Source of the DNA: Rehmannia glutinosa | Taxonomy: Eukaryota; Streptophyta; Magnoliopsida; Lamiales; Orobanchaceae | Reading direction: 5' to 3' | Length of the DNA: 64,000 bases | Assembly (NCBI GenBank): GCA_016081115.2 | Contig: CM071929.1 | Span: 682,001-746,000, forward strand | Part shown: positions 20,963-33,131 of the stretch, piece after piece | Numbering within the stretch: position 1 is the first letter of the stretch | Layout of the letters: the number at the start of each line of letters is the position of its first letter | Notes under the pieces: model-generated | Database searches by the model: none | Told to the model about the DNA's origin: nothing | Seen by the model: only the letters and a program-made list of their open reading frames with translations | Program-made: the position numbers and the translations under genes

Positions 20963-23900
20963 TTGTTTGGTTGGTTTTTTCGTTTGATTTTCTGTCTTTA
21001 TTCATTATGGCCTGGTGAAAGAGATGATTCGTTGCGATCGATTAGTGTACGCTTGAATGGAAAGAATTATTCATATTGGAGTTATGTCATGAGAATTTTT
21101 GAGAGGAAAAAATTGTGGAGTTACATTACGGAACACAAAAGCAACTGTTGAAAAAGATAATACTAAATATGTTGAGGAATTAGAGGTTTGGGAAGTGAAC
21201 AATTCGAAAATTATTACTTGGGTTAACAATTCCGCGGAGAACTCTATTGGTATGCAATTGGCTAAATATGATCTTTGCTAAAGAAGTTTGGGAACATTTG
21301 GAACGGTTGTATACTCAATCGAATTTTGCTAAGCGTGCATTGAAAATAGATATTCTATCTCTTCAAAAAAAATATGACTGTCCCAAGAATTTTATTCTGC
21401 CATGATCGATCTTTGGGATCAACTAAATTTCATCAATCTATTGAACATCGCGCATTTGCCCCTATATTGCTCGTAGAGAGGAGCAACGATTGGTTCTATT
21501 TTTGATGGCTCTTCTCGGGGATGATTTTGAGTCCCTTCATGGGAATATATTGCATCGTATTCCTCTACCATCCGTTGATTCATTTGTAAGTGAATTGTTA
21601 GCAGAGGAATTACGCCTAAAGTCTCAGCGAGGGGAAAAGAGTTCTTCCTGTTCCTACTTCATCCGTTCTTGTTGTGCCCCATCGTCCATCTTCTTTTTTT
21701 TTGCATCCGCAACCAAAGGTTCCGATAATGAGTGTAGTTATGTAAACAACCAGGACATTGGAAGGCTCAATGTCCCGAGTTGAATAAAGGTGGCCAACAA
21801 CGTTTTCACGAGAAAAATCCACGACCTCCCCAACATCGGTTTGTCCATCCAAATCAACGTGGCTTTAGGCCGCCCCCACCGACTCGTATTGCTACACCGT
21901 ACTCATCATCGATTCGTGACGCCGGAACTCTTACCTCATCGACCTTCTATGGATACAATTGCCGAACAATTTGTAAATTTCTTGCCTCATCTCATGCTTT
22001 GTCCGCTTCGGGTTTGTCAACTCCGAGCTCGTCGGATATATCTTCCTCTATTTGGGTATTAGATTATGGAGCTTTTCATCATATGTCAATCGATATATCA
22101 TGTTTTAATTCCATTTCACCCACACATGCTAGACTGTTATTCTAGCGATGGTACTTTGTTACCCTTAGCAGAATTGGATCTGTAGCCACACCTCATCTCT
22201 CTTCCACATGTTTACCATATTCCCAAACTTACATTAAATCTTGTTTGTTAGCCAATTGTGTGATTCAAGGTTACTTAGTATCATTCTCTTCTACTTCTTG
22301 TTGTGTGCGGGATCCACATTCCTAGGAAGATGATTGGGATAGGCCGTAGGCACGAAGAGTTATACATTTTGGATGAGCTCGAGTATCCTCTATCGCAACT
22401 TCTACTGTTGATTTGTCTTCTTTTCGTTTGAGTCCTTCATCGTCTAGCTTTTATTTGTGGCATTCTCGTTTGGGTCATGTTTCGTCTTCACGTTTAAGAT
22501 TTTTGGCTTCTACATGTTCATTAGGAAAATTGTCATCTCATGATATTTCTGATTGTAGTGGTTGTAAACTGGCAAAATTTTTCGCTTTACCTTTTAATCG
22601 GAGTGTTTCTTCTTCTACTGCGCCATTTGATTTGGTTCATTCTGATGTGTGGGGACCTGCTCCCATTTCCACAAAGGGGGTTCGATATTATGTCTCTTTT
22701 TTATTGATGATTATTCTCGTTATTGTTGGATTTATTTTATGAAGCATCGTTCGATTTTCGAGCATATATACTTCATTTCGAGCTTTTGTAAAAACTCAAT
22801 TCTCTGCTATCATAAAATGCTTTAGATGTGCCTTGGGTGGGAGTACACATCTAATAATTTTCGTGAATTGCTTGCTTTGGATGGGACTTTACATCAAACT
22901 TCTTGCACAGATACTCCTGAACAAAATGGTATTCTTTGAAAGAAAACATAGGCATATCATTGAAACCGCTCGCTCACTTTTACTATCTAGTTCGGGTTCC
23001 AAGTGAATTTCGGGGGAAGCCATGCTTACGCTGTCCCTTTGTATAAATAGGATTCCATCATCCATTACATCCGATTTATCATCATTTCAGAGACTTTATG
23101 GTTCCACCCCTAGTTATTCGTCTTTACGAGTCTTTGGTTGTGCATGTTTTGTCCTTCGTCCTCATGTTGAACGCAACAAATTATCTTCTCGTTCGCCTAT
23201 TGTGTTTTCTTAGGATATGGAGACGGTCGGAAGGGATACCGTTGCTTTGATCCTGTTGCTCAAAAATTATATGTGTCTCGTCATGTATTTTTCTTGAGCA
23301 TATTCCATTCTTCTCTATTCCCTCAAGTCCCCATAAAGATCTCCAAAACGATCTTGTTCATATTGATCCATTCTCGGATAATACTGAGATAGAGACTCGT
23401 CGAGATGCTATTGCTCGTCTGCGCTACGGCACCCCAATCGCTTCCTCAAATTGTGGATCCTTTGCCTCCTCGATATCCCCAACGTACACGTAAGTCCACT
23501 CAATTACCCGACTTTGTTTATTCCTCTTATTCTCCGTCTTTGCTTCATTTTTGTCCTCTATTCACCAAATTTCGAACCACACTCCTATAAAAAAAGCGAT
23601 TATCGATCCTTTATGGCAAAGATGCTATGATCGAGGAACTTTACGCTTTGCATAAAACAAACACTTAGGATTTGGTATCTTTACCACCTGGTAAACGGGC
23701 AATTGGTTCGCGTTGGTTTTATAAAATTAAAACAAAATCGATGGTTGATTGAGCGATATAAAGCAAGATTGGTTGCTAAAGGTTATTCACAACAAGATGG
23801 TATGGATTATGAGGAAACATTTTCCCCTGTTGCAAAGATGACTACCGTTCGTACTCTTATTCTGCTTTTCCGTCCGAAATTGGCATATATCTCAATTGGA

Positions 23901-25090
23901 TGTCAAAAATGCCTTCTTGAATGGTGATCTTCAAGAAGAAGTTTACATGATCCCACCACCGGAGTTCCTCATAATCGTGGCGAAGTTTGCAAACTTAAGA
24001 AAGCATTGTATGGTCTCAAACAAGCTCCACGGGCTTGGTTTGAAAAATTCTCTATCGTCTTACTACACTTGGTTTTAGTTCAAAGCAACCATGATTGACC
24101 CTTTTCTTCAAGCGTACATGTGCTGGTATTATTCTTCTTTCCTTATATGTTGATGATATGATCATCACCGGTGATGATGTTGATGGGATTGCATTGTTGA
24201 AATCTGAGTTAGCTTCTCGCTTTGAAATGAAAGATTTGGGACCTTTGCGATATTTCTTGGGTATTGAGGTAGCCCGCTCCCCTCGAGGTTATCTTCTTTC
24301 ACAGTCCAAGTACATTGTTGACATACTTGATCGAGCTCGTCTTACTGATACTCGGACAGTTGATACGCCTCTTGAACTTAATGTTCGATATTCTCCTTCT
24401 GATGGCACACCATTGTCCGATCCTACCTTATATCGCACTATTGTTGGAAGTTTGGTTTATCTAACCATTACGCGCCCGATATTGTATATCTTTGTTCATA
24501 TTGTGAGTCGATTTGTCACTTCCCCATTACGATTCATTGGGTCATTTACTCGTATCTTGCGATACCTCCGTGGTACTCTTTTTCGAGAGTCTTTTGTTTC
24601 CATCTACATCTTCATTAGAGTTGAGGGCATATTCGACGCGGATTGGGCTAGTGATCCTACCGATCGAAAATCTACGACGGTTTTTGTATTTTTCTTGGAG
24701 ACTCACTTATTTCTTGGAAGAGTAAGAAACAAAATGTTGTGTCTCGATCATCCACAGAGCAAGAGTATCGGGCAATGGCCTACTACAACGGAAATAGTTT
24801 GGTTACGTTGGCTTCTTTGCAGAGATATGGGTGTTCATTTATCCTCACCTACTCCCATGCATTGTGATAACCAAAGTGCTATTGATTGCTCACAACTCGG
24901 TTTTCCATGAAAGAACAAAGCATATTGGGATCGATTGTCATATCACTCGTCATCACCGCAACATGGGACACTCCACTTACCATTCATCTCATCATCTTTC
25001 TGATTGCGAGATCTTTTCACCAAGTCGCATCCACTTCCCGCTTTCGTTTTTGGTTTGCAAACTCTCGATGATTTCTACTACATCATCATG
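20963..25090 (+). pseudogene. copia gag-pol polyprotein, frameshifted
   Basis: Domains in order: gag (VRLNGKNYSYWSYVMRIF, 21040-21100); protease WVLDYGAFHHMS with the catalytic Asp at 22062-22064, where the usual DSG is DYG; integrase zinc region HSRLGHVSSSRLRF (22461) and CSGCKLAKFFALP; integrase core VHSDVWGPAP (22637) and TPEQNG (22914); LRVFGCACFV (23133); RT RLVAKGYSQQDGMDYEETFSP (near 23770), DVKNAFLNGDLQEEVYM (23898) and intact YVDD at 24146-24157; RNase H (ADWASDPTDRKST, 24638) and HCDNQSAI (24860). The longest open piece is 271 codons (24095-24910). Frameshifts and stops separate nearly every domain, and the protease motif change alone would probably disable processing. Confidence 0.88.
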
Positions 25091-25091
25091 A

Positions 25092-25104
25092 GTTTGTGGG
25101 GGGA
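25092..25104 (+). other. copia polypurine tract
   Basis: GTTTGTGGGGGGA immediately precedes the 3' LTR start at 25105; the G-rich core is GTGGGGGGA. Confidence 0.8.
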
Positions 25105-25299
25105 TGTTAGAGTTATATTAGTTTATAATTGTGAGGGTAGTTTTTGTATTTTCACTTTCTTGTGTTTAGCTAGGGTTTGGGTCTATTTAATGGTAGCCTC
25201 CATCTTGTATTTTTGCATTCAAGTATTCAAGCTTCAAGTTATATAGAATTCATCTTCTCCATTTTTCTACATAATTCATGTGTATCAATTAATCTAACA
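25105..25299 (+). repeat. 3' LTR of copia element
   Basis: TGTTAGAG ... CTAACA, 195 bp, paired with 20533-20726, followed by the AGTTC duplication. Confidence 0.93.
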
Positions 25300-26718
25300 A
25301 GTTCCAACCCAAGCTTGCATAGAACAGGGATGTTAGTAAATGAAGGTTGGAAGAAATCTCCAAATAAACACCTTAATATTGGGGGAACACGAAGCTTCCA
25401 CAAAACTTTCCACCAAGGTACCGTGAAACTAGGCCCGACTTTATCGGTTTAGTCTCGAGAGATCTAAACAAAATGTATCCACTTCGCGCCGTGTACATGC
25501 CGTTTTTGGAAAAATGCCATATTTTCTATTCGGGGTATTTGGGTCGCCAAATGGGGTTGAGAGGATTTTTTCCACATCGATGGGCCAAAAGACTTTACTA
25601 ACCAAGTCGAATTCGGTGTTTGTGGATACCAATGAGGTCTTGGACTTTTTCTATTCCCGGGCATGGGGAAGTAAAAGTCCAAAAATGAGAATTTTGGGGT
25701 ATCCATTGGTCCTTGAACACAAAAATATTGTCCCTTTCCCGACTATCCGTCGGATGCCCTGTTTTTAAAGCATCCCCACCCTATAAAAGACTTCGCTATA
25801 GAAAAGATGAGCCATGACAAATTGATGCGTCAAGGATGTTAGTTTGAAAAATATTTGGCTTTGAGAGTCTTGGCAACAAGGAGTTTGGTTGATTAAGAAT
25901 TCTCCACACTTGCTTCCCTAGCATAGCTCGATTAAAACACACAAAATCTCTAAAACCCGGTCCACTCTCCGATTTTGATTGGCAAAGGGAATTCCATTTT
26001 ACCCAACACGTTTTACTCCTTGCTTCACACCCCACCGAAGTGAGTCACTAGACTCCAAAGTTGGTCGCATATAGATTTGGGGGAGTCGAAACGGACTCAT
26101 GAAATATGTAGGAATAGCTTGCACCACCACTTTGATCAAGGTTTCTAGTAGGACAAAGAGAAAAGTTTTTCGTCCGGACTCTTTAGTTGTTTCAGACACG
26201 ATTGCATATGGTAATAAAAGTTTTCATTCTATTTCGTCCCTCCGATGGCAACCCAGTGCGATCATGAGAAACAATGAAGGAATGCAAGAAGTTCACAAAA
26301 CTCTTGTTGTCTTTCGATTCAAGTTGGGAGAAAAGAAATCGTTGTTTTGCTAAAATTAACCTTCTCGACAAGCTTTTTCATATTCATGGAGAATATCATA
26401 AATTTGTTGAATCAATTTGTGATCTACTTTGGAGAAGAGGATCAAATCGTCAAAAAAAAATAGATGCAATATTCGGGGCTATGGCGAGTACACATCAAAA
26501 CCAGTCAATCGTTTAAAAACCTTTCGCACAAAGAACAAAGAGGCAGGGGATAAAGAACACCCTTGTCTTAATCCGCGGGATGGAGTCATGCGGCCGCACA
26601 ACACACTATTAAACACGAAAATGAAAATTGCACTGTCGATATACAATCATAAATGAGTTTGGTCCATCGGCTTGGAAGCCCATTTTGTCCATAATGGCGC
26701 ATACAAAATCCCATTCTA
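25300..26718 (-). pseudogene. LINE ORF2 fragment 3: RT palm and thumb
   Basis: The minus strand continues an L1-type reverse transcriptase. From its upstream end it shows EWDFVCAIMDKMGF-like text in broken frames, GLRQGCSLSP near 26570, the FxDD box as FFDDLILFS (Asp codons at 26446-26451), LIKVVVQAIPTYFMSPFRLP (26085-26140), CWVKWNSLCQSKSESGPGFRDF (near 25940-26010) and FNRAMLGKQVWRIL. These are the conserved C-terminal RT blocks of plant L1 elements. At 25299 the copia element interrupts it. At 26719 a solo LTR interrupts it, and the sentence resumes at 33757. Confidence 0.85.
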
Positions 26719-27464
26719 CTATGTGTTCGCCTTATTTTCATTTCCCATAAGTGAACGATGTAGTTAATAGATAGGGTTAGCAAGGTCGATCCCACGAGAG
26801 ACTAATAAATTTATGTACTAAGTATTGAGATTGTAATATAATTATTTTTATTCAGACGATCGAAAGTTGATGGTTGTTTTGTAAAAGCAAGACAAGATTT
26901 CATCAGAAAAAGACAAAGTAAAGAGTATGATTGAAAGATCAAGGAGATTGATGGATTCCAGTGTTATGGTTTCAGTTAATATCCCTCTTGTTATCCAATT
27001 AATCAAAACCAAAGTTATTATTATTTTTCCCCATGAGATAACCAACTCCCAAAAGTATAAAGGATCATTTAACCTCACAAATATTCACAGACTTCTCAAT
27101 CCTGCAAAATATTCATGACAAGTACTCAAGATCTAGTTTTGAAACTCATCTCTCGAATCATGAATCAATACATCAAACAAGTTAAACCAATGACCATTTG
27201 ATAAAACCAAAAATAAAGCAGAGTACTCGAATAGGGTTTGAAATAATAACTTTAATTCAATTAAACATCAAACAAGAGTATCAATTAACCTAATCCCAAA
27301 CCCCGAAATCACAAGGTGTTTAGTAGGACATGGGAAATAAACAATTCATAGACAAATTGTTCATTTCATATCTAACTAGATGAAAGTAAAAGATACGATA
27401 GAATAAGCAAGGTAGGGGATATTGATGATTTCTCGATCAATCTTCAATCCTCAAGCGTGTGATT

Positions 27465-28655
27465 TGTTCGCCTATATTTTTAGCTTCACCGCAAGTGTAC
27501 GTGTACGTTATCGAATAGGGAAGCAAGGTCGTATCCACGGAGACTAATAACTTAATATGCTAAGTATTTAACCAAGATAGTCTTATTTTTATTTAGACGC
27601 TCGAAATTTGATGATTGTTGTTTTGAGATTAAGACAATTTAAATCACTAAAACACAAGAATAAGATAACACGAATGAAAGAAGTATCAAGATGATGTAAT
27701 GGATTTCGAGTTAAGGTTTCGATTAATAATCCTCTTATTGTCCGGTTTAATCAAGCCACGTTATTATCAATATTCCTATAAGAAGATCACAAAGCTATTT
27801 TATCCTCCCTCTCGAGATGCATATAAAACGTAGATTGAAATACTTATGCTAGCATCTCTCGCTCAACATAAAGCATTCAATATATCCCTGGGGGTTTCTT
27901 CTTCGCCATGAAGGGTTTGTACCGAAATACATCCCATTAGCATCCCAATATCATCAATGGCAACAACAAAGTAGGGGATCAAAGCTAACATATTAGGTGA
28001 TGCAAATTCACTTGCCCACGTTACTATGATCGATCAACTACCCCAAACAAGCAAAAATTATGGCCATTCTAGACAAGTATTAGCTTAAACAATCATTGGC
28101 CATGCCTTATTCATCAACAATTCATCCTAAATTTCCCCAATTACACAAGCCCACAAGGTGTTTGATAAGTTGCTTCAAAGAATAATTGACACAATTCATA
28201 GCAAAAATATCAAAATAAGCACCTATCATGATCCTTATTACATAAATGACAAGAAATTCACAAGGAAAACGAAGCTCTTACCGAAATTTTGAATTTGAAT
28301 CAAAGTGAAGAACTTGAACCCTAAGTGCTTTTTCTCACAAATCTTCAAGCAAATGTGAATTCGATGTAAAGTGAAGTTCAATTGTGGTGGGGGAGGGATT
28401 ATGTGGACGAATTTGAGTAGAATTTACAAGAAATTTCAAGGCAATGAAATTGGGGGGTAGTGGGCGCGATTTGGGGGATTTTTGGAGAAGAAGACAGTTT
28501 AGCTTTAAAACTGTCATATTTAAGCTTCTTCTTCAGACGGCGCACGGGTGGTGCGTCAAGCACGGCCTACCCGTGCGCCACCCCGGTGAATTTGCCCAAC
28601 TCTCTCCGCAGGGCATGGTGTGCCGACGCACGGGCTACCCGTGCACACCCCTGAC
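27465..28655 (-). repeat. 3' LTR of the gag-protease-only element, mosaic and truncated
   Basis: Starts TGTTCGCC like the partner at 31661 and matches it to about 27882. It then holds about 500 bp (27886-28400) that I do not find in the partner, and then two GC-rich palindromes. The last 260 bp of the partner LTR are missing and replaced by a T run near 28663. Its inner end is therefore approximate. Confidence 0.65.
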
Positions 28656-29201
28656 ATCGATTGTTTTTTTTTTTTTTTGGTAATAAAAACACACAAAAAT
28701 GCAACGAAAACACACAAATCACACTCATTAATAAAAACACGCATGTCAAATCACTCCAATCACACAAAATTGAAACTAAACACACACAAAAATGAAAGTC
28801 ACACGAAAAACCGTTGGATAGCCTCCCAACAAGCGCTATATTTAACGCCTTTAGCTTGACGCCTTTTAATTCCGATTATGATCTTTGCGAAATGAGGCTT
28901 GTCACCTCATCGTCTTTGTTGTCCATGCCAATCCCGCTCACTTGGATTTACACCTCCTTGATCATTGCTAAAGGAGGTTTTTCATGTTTGTCAACTATCC
29001 ATGCGTTCTCTCTCTTCATCGTGCGAATGGTACGTACACGCTCTTGGTTCCACATCGGGCTTTTTGTGCCTTTCCTTCTTCTTCATTGATAATCCCCGCA
29101 TATTATCTTTAGAATGCACACAATTATTTAAGCTATTAGCTTGAGTGCGAGTGAATTAGCAATTGTTGTTGTTTTACAACCATTAAAACCATCATGTCTT
29201 T
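28656..29201 (-). other. noncoding region of the gag-protease-only element
   Basis: Between protease and 3' LTR, where Athila pol would normally lie, there is AC-rich sequence (28680-28810) and then GCCTCCCAACAAGCGCTAT (28822-28840). No RT, RNase H or integrase motif appears in any frame. Confidence 0.6.
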
Positions 29202-29826
29202 TCACATTCGAAAAATGGAAAATGAAATACGCTCATCATCAACTTGTAATGTAAGCTCCCTTTCTTCACATCTATTAGTGCTTCCATGCGTTGCCAAAAA
29301 TGGACGCCCGAGTATAAGAGGGGTGTCACAATCCTCATTCATATCTAGCACTAGAAAATCCACGGGAAATATGAATTTATCGACTTTTATGAGCACATCT
29401 TCTAGTATCCCCGTTGGATGTACGAGTGATCTATCCGCGAGTTGTAGGGTGACAGTGGATGGTCTCACTTCTATGAGTCCAAGCTTCCCGAGAATGGACA
29501 AATGCGGCATCAAATTGATACTAGATCCTAGATCACAAAGTACATTATCAAAGAAAATATCGCTTATTGTGCAAGGAATAGTGAAACTCCCCGAATCTTT
29601 CGGCCTTTTGCGGTATTTTCCTTTGTATGAGTGCGCTACATTCTTCTGTCAAGTTGACCATCCCATTCTCCGCCCATTTGTTCTTGTTGGACATCGCTTC
29701 CCCTAAAAACTTCGCATAATTTGGCATATGTTTCATTGCTTCTGCAAAAGGAACGTTAATGTGCAATTTTTTAAACATGCCCACAAATTTAGCAAATTGA
29801 TTATTCAGATTAGTCTTGTGAAACAA
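29202..29826 (-). pseudogene. Athila-type retropepsin region
   Basis: The minus strand reads KKLHINVPFAEAMKHMPNYA and LTEECSALIQRKIPQK (29826-29600), then an aspartic protease domain with the active-site triplet region CDLGSS near 29535-29552, EVRPSTVTLQLADRSLVHP (from about 29478), LIKVDKFIFPVDFLVLDM and PLILGRPFLAT (about 29315-29350). This block order is diagnostic of the Athila branch of Ty3/gypsy. One frameshift and stops lie between the linker and the protease. Confidence 0.85.
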
Positions 29827-29854
29827 TAGGGAAAGGGAAGAGGAATATTATATT

Positions 29855-31465
29855 TCAACAAATTAGAGTTAGGATACGATTCACGTTTCTTGGCTCTTTT
29901 TGTTTATCAATTTGTTGCTCGGTTCCTCCTTTAACTTTCATATTACCTTGGCGTCGTTTGTCATTTCCCGAATTTGAATGGTAGGTTCGGCAACACACAC
30001 GACCTGGTCGTGCATTGATACACAAGTTGTGCGTGATTCTCGATGTCACACCAATATCGGCATTTTCAGACTCTTCATTCTCTTTTCCACCCCACACATG
30101 GATAGCATTGCAATGTTCCCTCGGGTTGACCTCCGTGTTGCTTGGAAATTGACCCTTTTGATGTTGACTCCCCACAATTGCAGCCAATTGACCCATTTGA
30201 GTTTCCAGATTCTTTATTGAGCTTGTCACTTGTTGTTCTAACTTATCCATCCTAAGGTCTTGCTTAGCGATGTGGCTCCTCGTTTCATTCATGAATGCAT
30301 TAGATTGATTTATGAATGATGTGAGTGTATCTTCCAACGACGATTTGCCTTCCCCATTTCCGCCTCCACTTGAAGCATTAAATCCCGGCGGAGGTTGTAA
30401 CACATTCTTTGTATTAGCGTACGAAAAATTTTCATGATTTCTCAACCCTGGATGGTAGTGCGTTGGGTTTGAATTATTTAGGAAATTGTTGAAATTCCGG
30501 TTATTCACATAATTTACCTCTTCCATCGGATATAGAAGAGCTTCACTACCCGTGTTCCGTGCTCGCTTCCTCGGCCCTTCGTAAATACACTCAATTGAGT
30601 TGTCAAAGCCGCTACTTGTGTTGTCAATGTTTTAATTGGGTCCGAATCCCGAGATTTCGCTACTCGTTGTACATTGGATCTTTCGGATGGCCACGGTAAT
30701 TGTTCATGGCCATTTCTCAAGAAGATTTAAGGCATCTTGTGGAAACCTTGCCAACAATGCTCCTCCCGCGGCATCTACAAAGGCCCTCGTTTGTCCCATT
30801 AAACTATTATAGAAGAAGCATAATTGTTGATCCTCCGGAAACCCATGTTGTGGACATCTTCGTAAATGATCCCGGAACCTTTCCCAAGCCTCATACAAAG
30901 GCTCGAGTCGAATCTGTTCGAATTGAGTAATCTCGCTTTTGAGCTGCAAAGTTTTGCTCGGTGGAAAGAATTTAAACAAGAACTTTTGGCTCGGTTCGTC
31001 CCATGTGCTTACTTGCGCTTTGCGTCAAAGTACCCAACCAATTTCTCGCCTTATCCCTTAAAGAGAATGGGAATAGTAGCGATCTTTATGGCGTCATCCG
31101 AGACTCGCGTTCATTTTAATCGTATTGCATATTTGGATAAAATGCGCAAGGTGAGAGTTAGGATCTTGATTTGCAAACCCCCAAACCGATTCTGTTGCAC
31201 CATATTGATTAGTGCGGTTTGAGCTCGAAGTTGTTGGCATTGATAGGAATATGGGCAATACCACCGTAATTATGATTCGTTTGTGGTCGAAAGTAATCAC
31301 GAATGGCTTCTTTGTTGAGCAGGTATCGGTAACTCGTTTCCACCATTGTTTGGCGGTATTGGTAACTCATTCAAATCCCCATTATCGGATTGTGTTGTCT
31401 TTCGACCCGTCTAGTGGTAGACGATTTTCCTCGCGAAAGCCTCAACTTCCGGTATGAGCGGTATT
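29855..31465 (-). pseudogene. Athila-type gag
   Basis: From its start near 31465 the minus strand shows ESVWGFANQDPNSHLAHFIQ (31130-31190), FKFFPPSKTLQLKSEITQFE (30979-30920) and LYEAWERFRDHLRRCPQHG, the Retrotrans_gag core. A 223-codon open stretch (30526-29855) follows with HPGLRNHENFSYANTKN, a SLEDTLTSFINQSNAF segment, NLETQMGQLAAIVG and QFPSNTEVNPREHC. The protein would form the virus-like particle. The CCHC zinc knuckle is not obvious and frames change several times. Confidence 0.85.
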
Positions 31466-31635
31466 AAGTCCCCGCCTTTAGAGCGCGTGTTCATGCACTA
31501 CCCGGACCAAACTAAAAGAAACAAGTCAAATAATGTGGAATTAAAGTCACACCAAAACAAAATAAATAATAAAAAAAAATGTCTAAATTAAGAATAATTC
31601 TATCTATCGCAATATTAGCACCATAAATTGTATTA

Positions 31636-31654
31636 GTCCCAAGACACGGCGCCA
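31636..31654 (-). other. primer-binding site of Athila-related element
   Basis: The minus strand reads TGGCGCCGTGTCTTGGGAC, six bases inside the LTR end at 31661. The TGGCGCCG start is typical of Athila and related gypsy elements that prime from tRNA-Asp or a similar tRNA. Confidence 0.75.
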
Positions 31655-31660
31655 AAAACT

Positions 31661-33131
31661 TGTTCGCCTATATTTTTAGCTTCACCGCAAGAAAGTGTAC
31701 GGTGTACGTTATCGAATAGGGTAGCAAGGTCGTATCCACGGAGACTAATAAATTAATATTTTTGTTTTGAGATTAAGACAATTTAAATCACTAAAACACA
31801 AGAATAAGATAACACGAATGAAAGAAGTATCAAGATGATGTAATGGATTTCGAGTTAAGGTTTCGATTAATAATCCTCTTGTTGTCCGGTTTAATCAAGC
31901 CACGTTATTATCAATATTCCTATAAGACGATCACAAAGCTATTTTATCCTCCTCTCGAGATGCATATAAAACGTAGATTGAAATACTTATGCTAGCATCT
32001 CTGCTCAACATAAAGCATTCAACTCCCGAAAGAACAAAAAGATCAAATATCCTCACAAATATTTACAAACCTCTCGATTCATGCAAATATTTGTGTCGAG
32101 TATTCAAGATCTAATATTGAAACTCATCTCTCGAATGATGAATCAATATATCAAACAAGTTAAATCATTGATCAAGTGATAAAACAAGAATAAGCTCAAA
32201 ATACTCAAATAGGCTTCAAGATAATAACTTCAACTAAGATTAAAACATCCAACAAGAATTCATTAATCTACTTCCAAACCCGGAAATCACAAGAGTTTAG
32301 CTACACATGATTAAACAACTTTTACACAAAGTGTTCAAAGTCATTACAAATGAAAATAAAAGATTGAAACTAAAAGAGAAATAAGAAAACTTAGGAACGT
32401 CGACAATATCTCGATATATCTTCGTTCTTCAAGCTCCGATGCAACCCGATTGTCTCCTTGATGTCTCATTCCAAGAGTTGACTCTTGTCTTGTGTTGTAG
32501 ATCCCAAAAATGCCAGAATGTCCTTGTGTGCGCCCCCAAAAAGCCTTTTATACTTCCCATCATGTTTAGGGCTTAATGTCTTTGCAGTTATGGGATTCAG
32601 CGCAGACGCACGGGTGGTGTGCCCACGCACGAGGTTACCCGTGCGCCACCCTACTTTGGAATAACCCAACTCTCTCGTAGGGCGCACGGGGTGGTGCGTC
32701 GGAGCACGGCCTACCCGTGCGCCACTCCGGTGAGATAATTCGATCCTCGTAGGACGCACGGGTGGTGCGCCCATGCATGGGCTACCCGTGCGCCATGTTG
32801 TAGCTCAATAATCCTTATACGAGGGGTGCACGGGTGGTGTCTTGAGGCACGCCCAAACCCGTGTGCCCCTGTCTTTTCCGTAAACGCTCAACTTTCGCTC
32901 TTTTAGGCTTCACTTTGCGTATATCTACTCAATTCTCCGTGTTTCCACTATGCTTTCCTCGTATTCGTATTCAATTGGCTTCAAATATCAAGAAATTCCT
33001 ACAAAATAAGCAAAGTGTAATATCTTTTCGACAAGGAGTGAATATGTACATTTAACACGAGTATATGCATATTTACTCATCATTATAGCTCAAAATACGC
33101 CTCAAAATACATGCAAAACTCACGCCTATCA
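31661..33131 (-). repeat. 5' LTR of the gag-protease-only element
   Basis: 1471 bp from TGTTCGCC to CCTATCA. It carries four GC-rich imperfect palindromes (32605-32868). Its middle part (32040-32450) matches the outer solo LTR (27030-27450) better than its own partner LTR, which suggests recombination between family members. Confidence 0.75.

Larger units (their letters stand above)
20533..25299 (+). mobile_element. complete Ty1/copia retrotransposon, decayed ORF
   Basis: A 4767-bp element with 194- and 195-bp LTRs, a primer-binding site, a G-rich polypurine tract and a perfect 5-bp target-site duplication AGTTC (20528-20532 and 25300-25304). The two LTRs differ at about four positions (roughly 2 percent), so the insertion is fairly recent, yet the gag-pol frame is broken many times. 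It sits inside a minus-strand LINE, between the RT and RNase H regions. The short LTRs and single gag-pol layout fit small copia lineages such as Ale or Ivana; I cannot choose between them. Confidence 0.93.
27465..33131 (-). mobile_element. Athila-related gag-protease-only LTR element (TR-GAG-like)
   Basis: A 5667-bp element nested in a solo LTR of its own family, flanked by a perfect 5-bp duplication TGATT (27460-27464, 33132-33136). The minus strand holds an LTR (31661-33131), a primer site (31636-31654), gag (about 31465-29855), protease (about 29826-29202), then noncoding DNA and a second, partial LTR (27465 to about 28655). No RT, RNase H or integrase text occurs anywhere in it. That matches the published idea of TR-GAG elements, non-autonomous LTR elements that carry only gag or gag-protease and depend on an autonomous relative. 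An internal deletion of a normal Athila element would look the same. Confidence 0.75.

Noticed and set aside
29194..29706. 170-codon plus-strand frame
   Set aside because: It is antisense to the Athila-type protease region, whose minus-strand motifs are clear.
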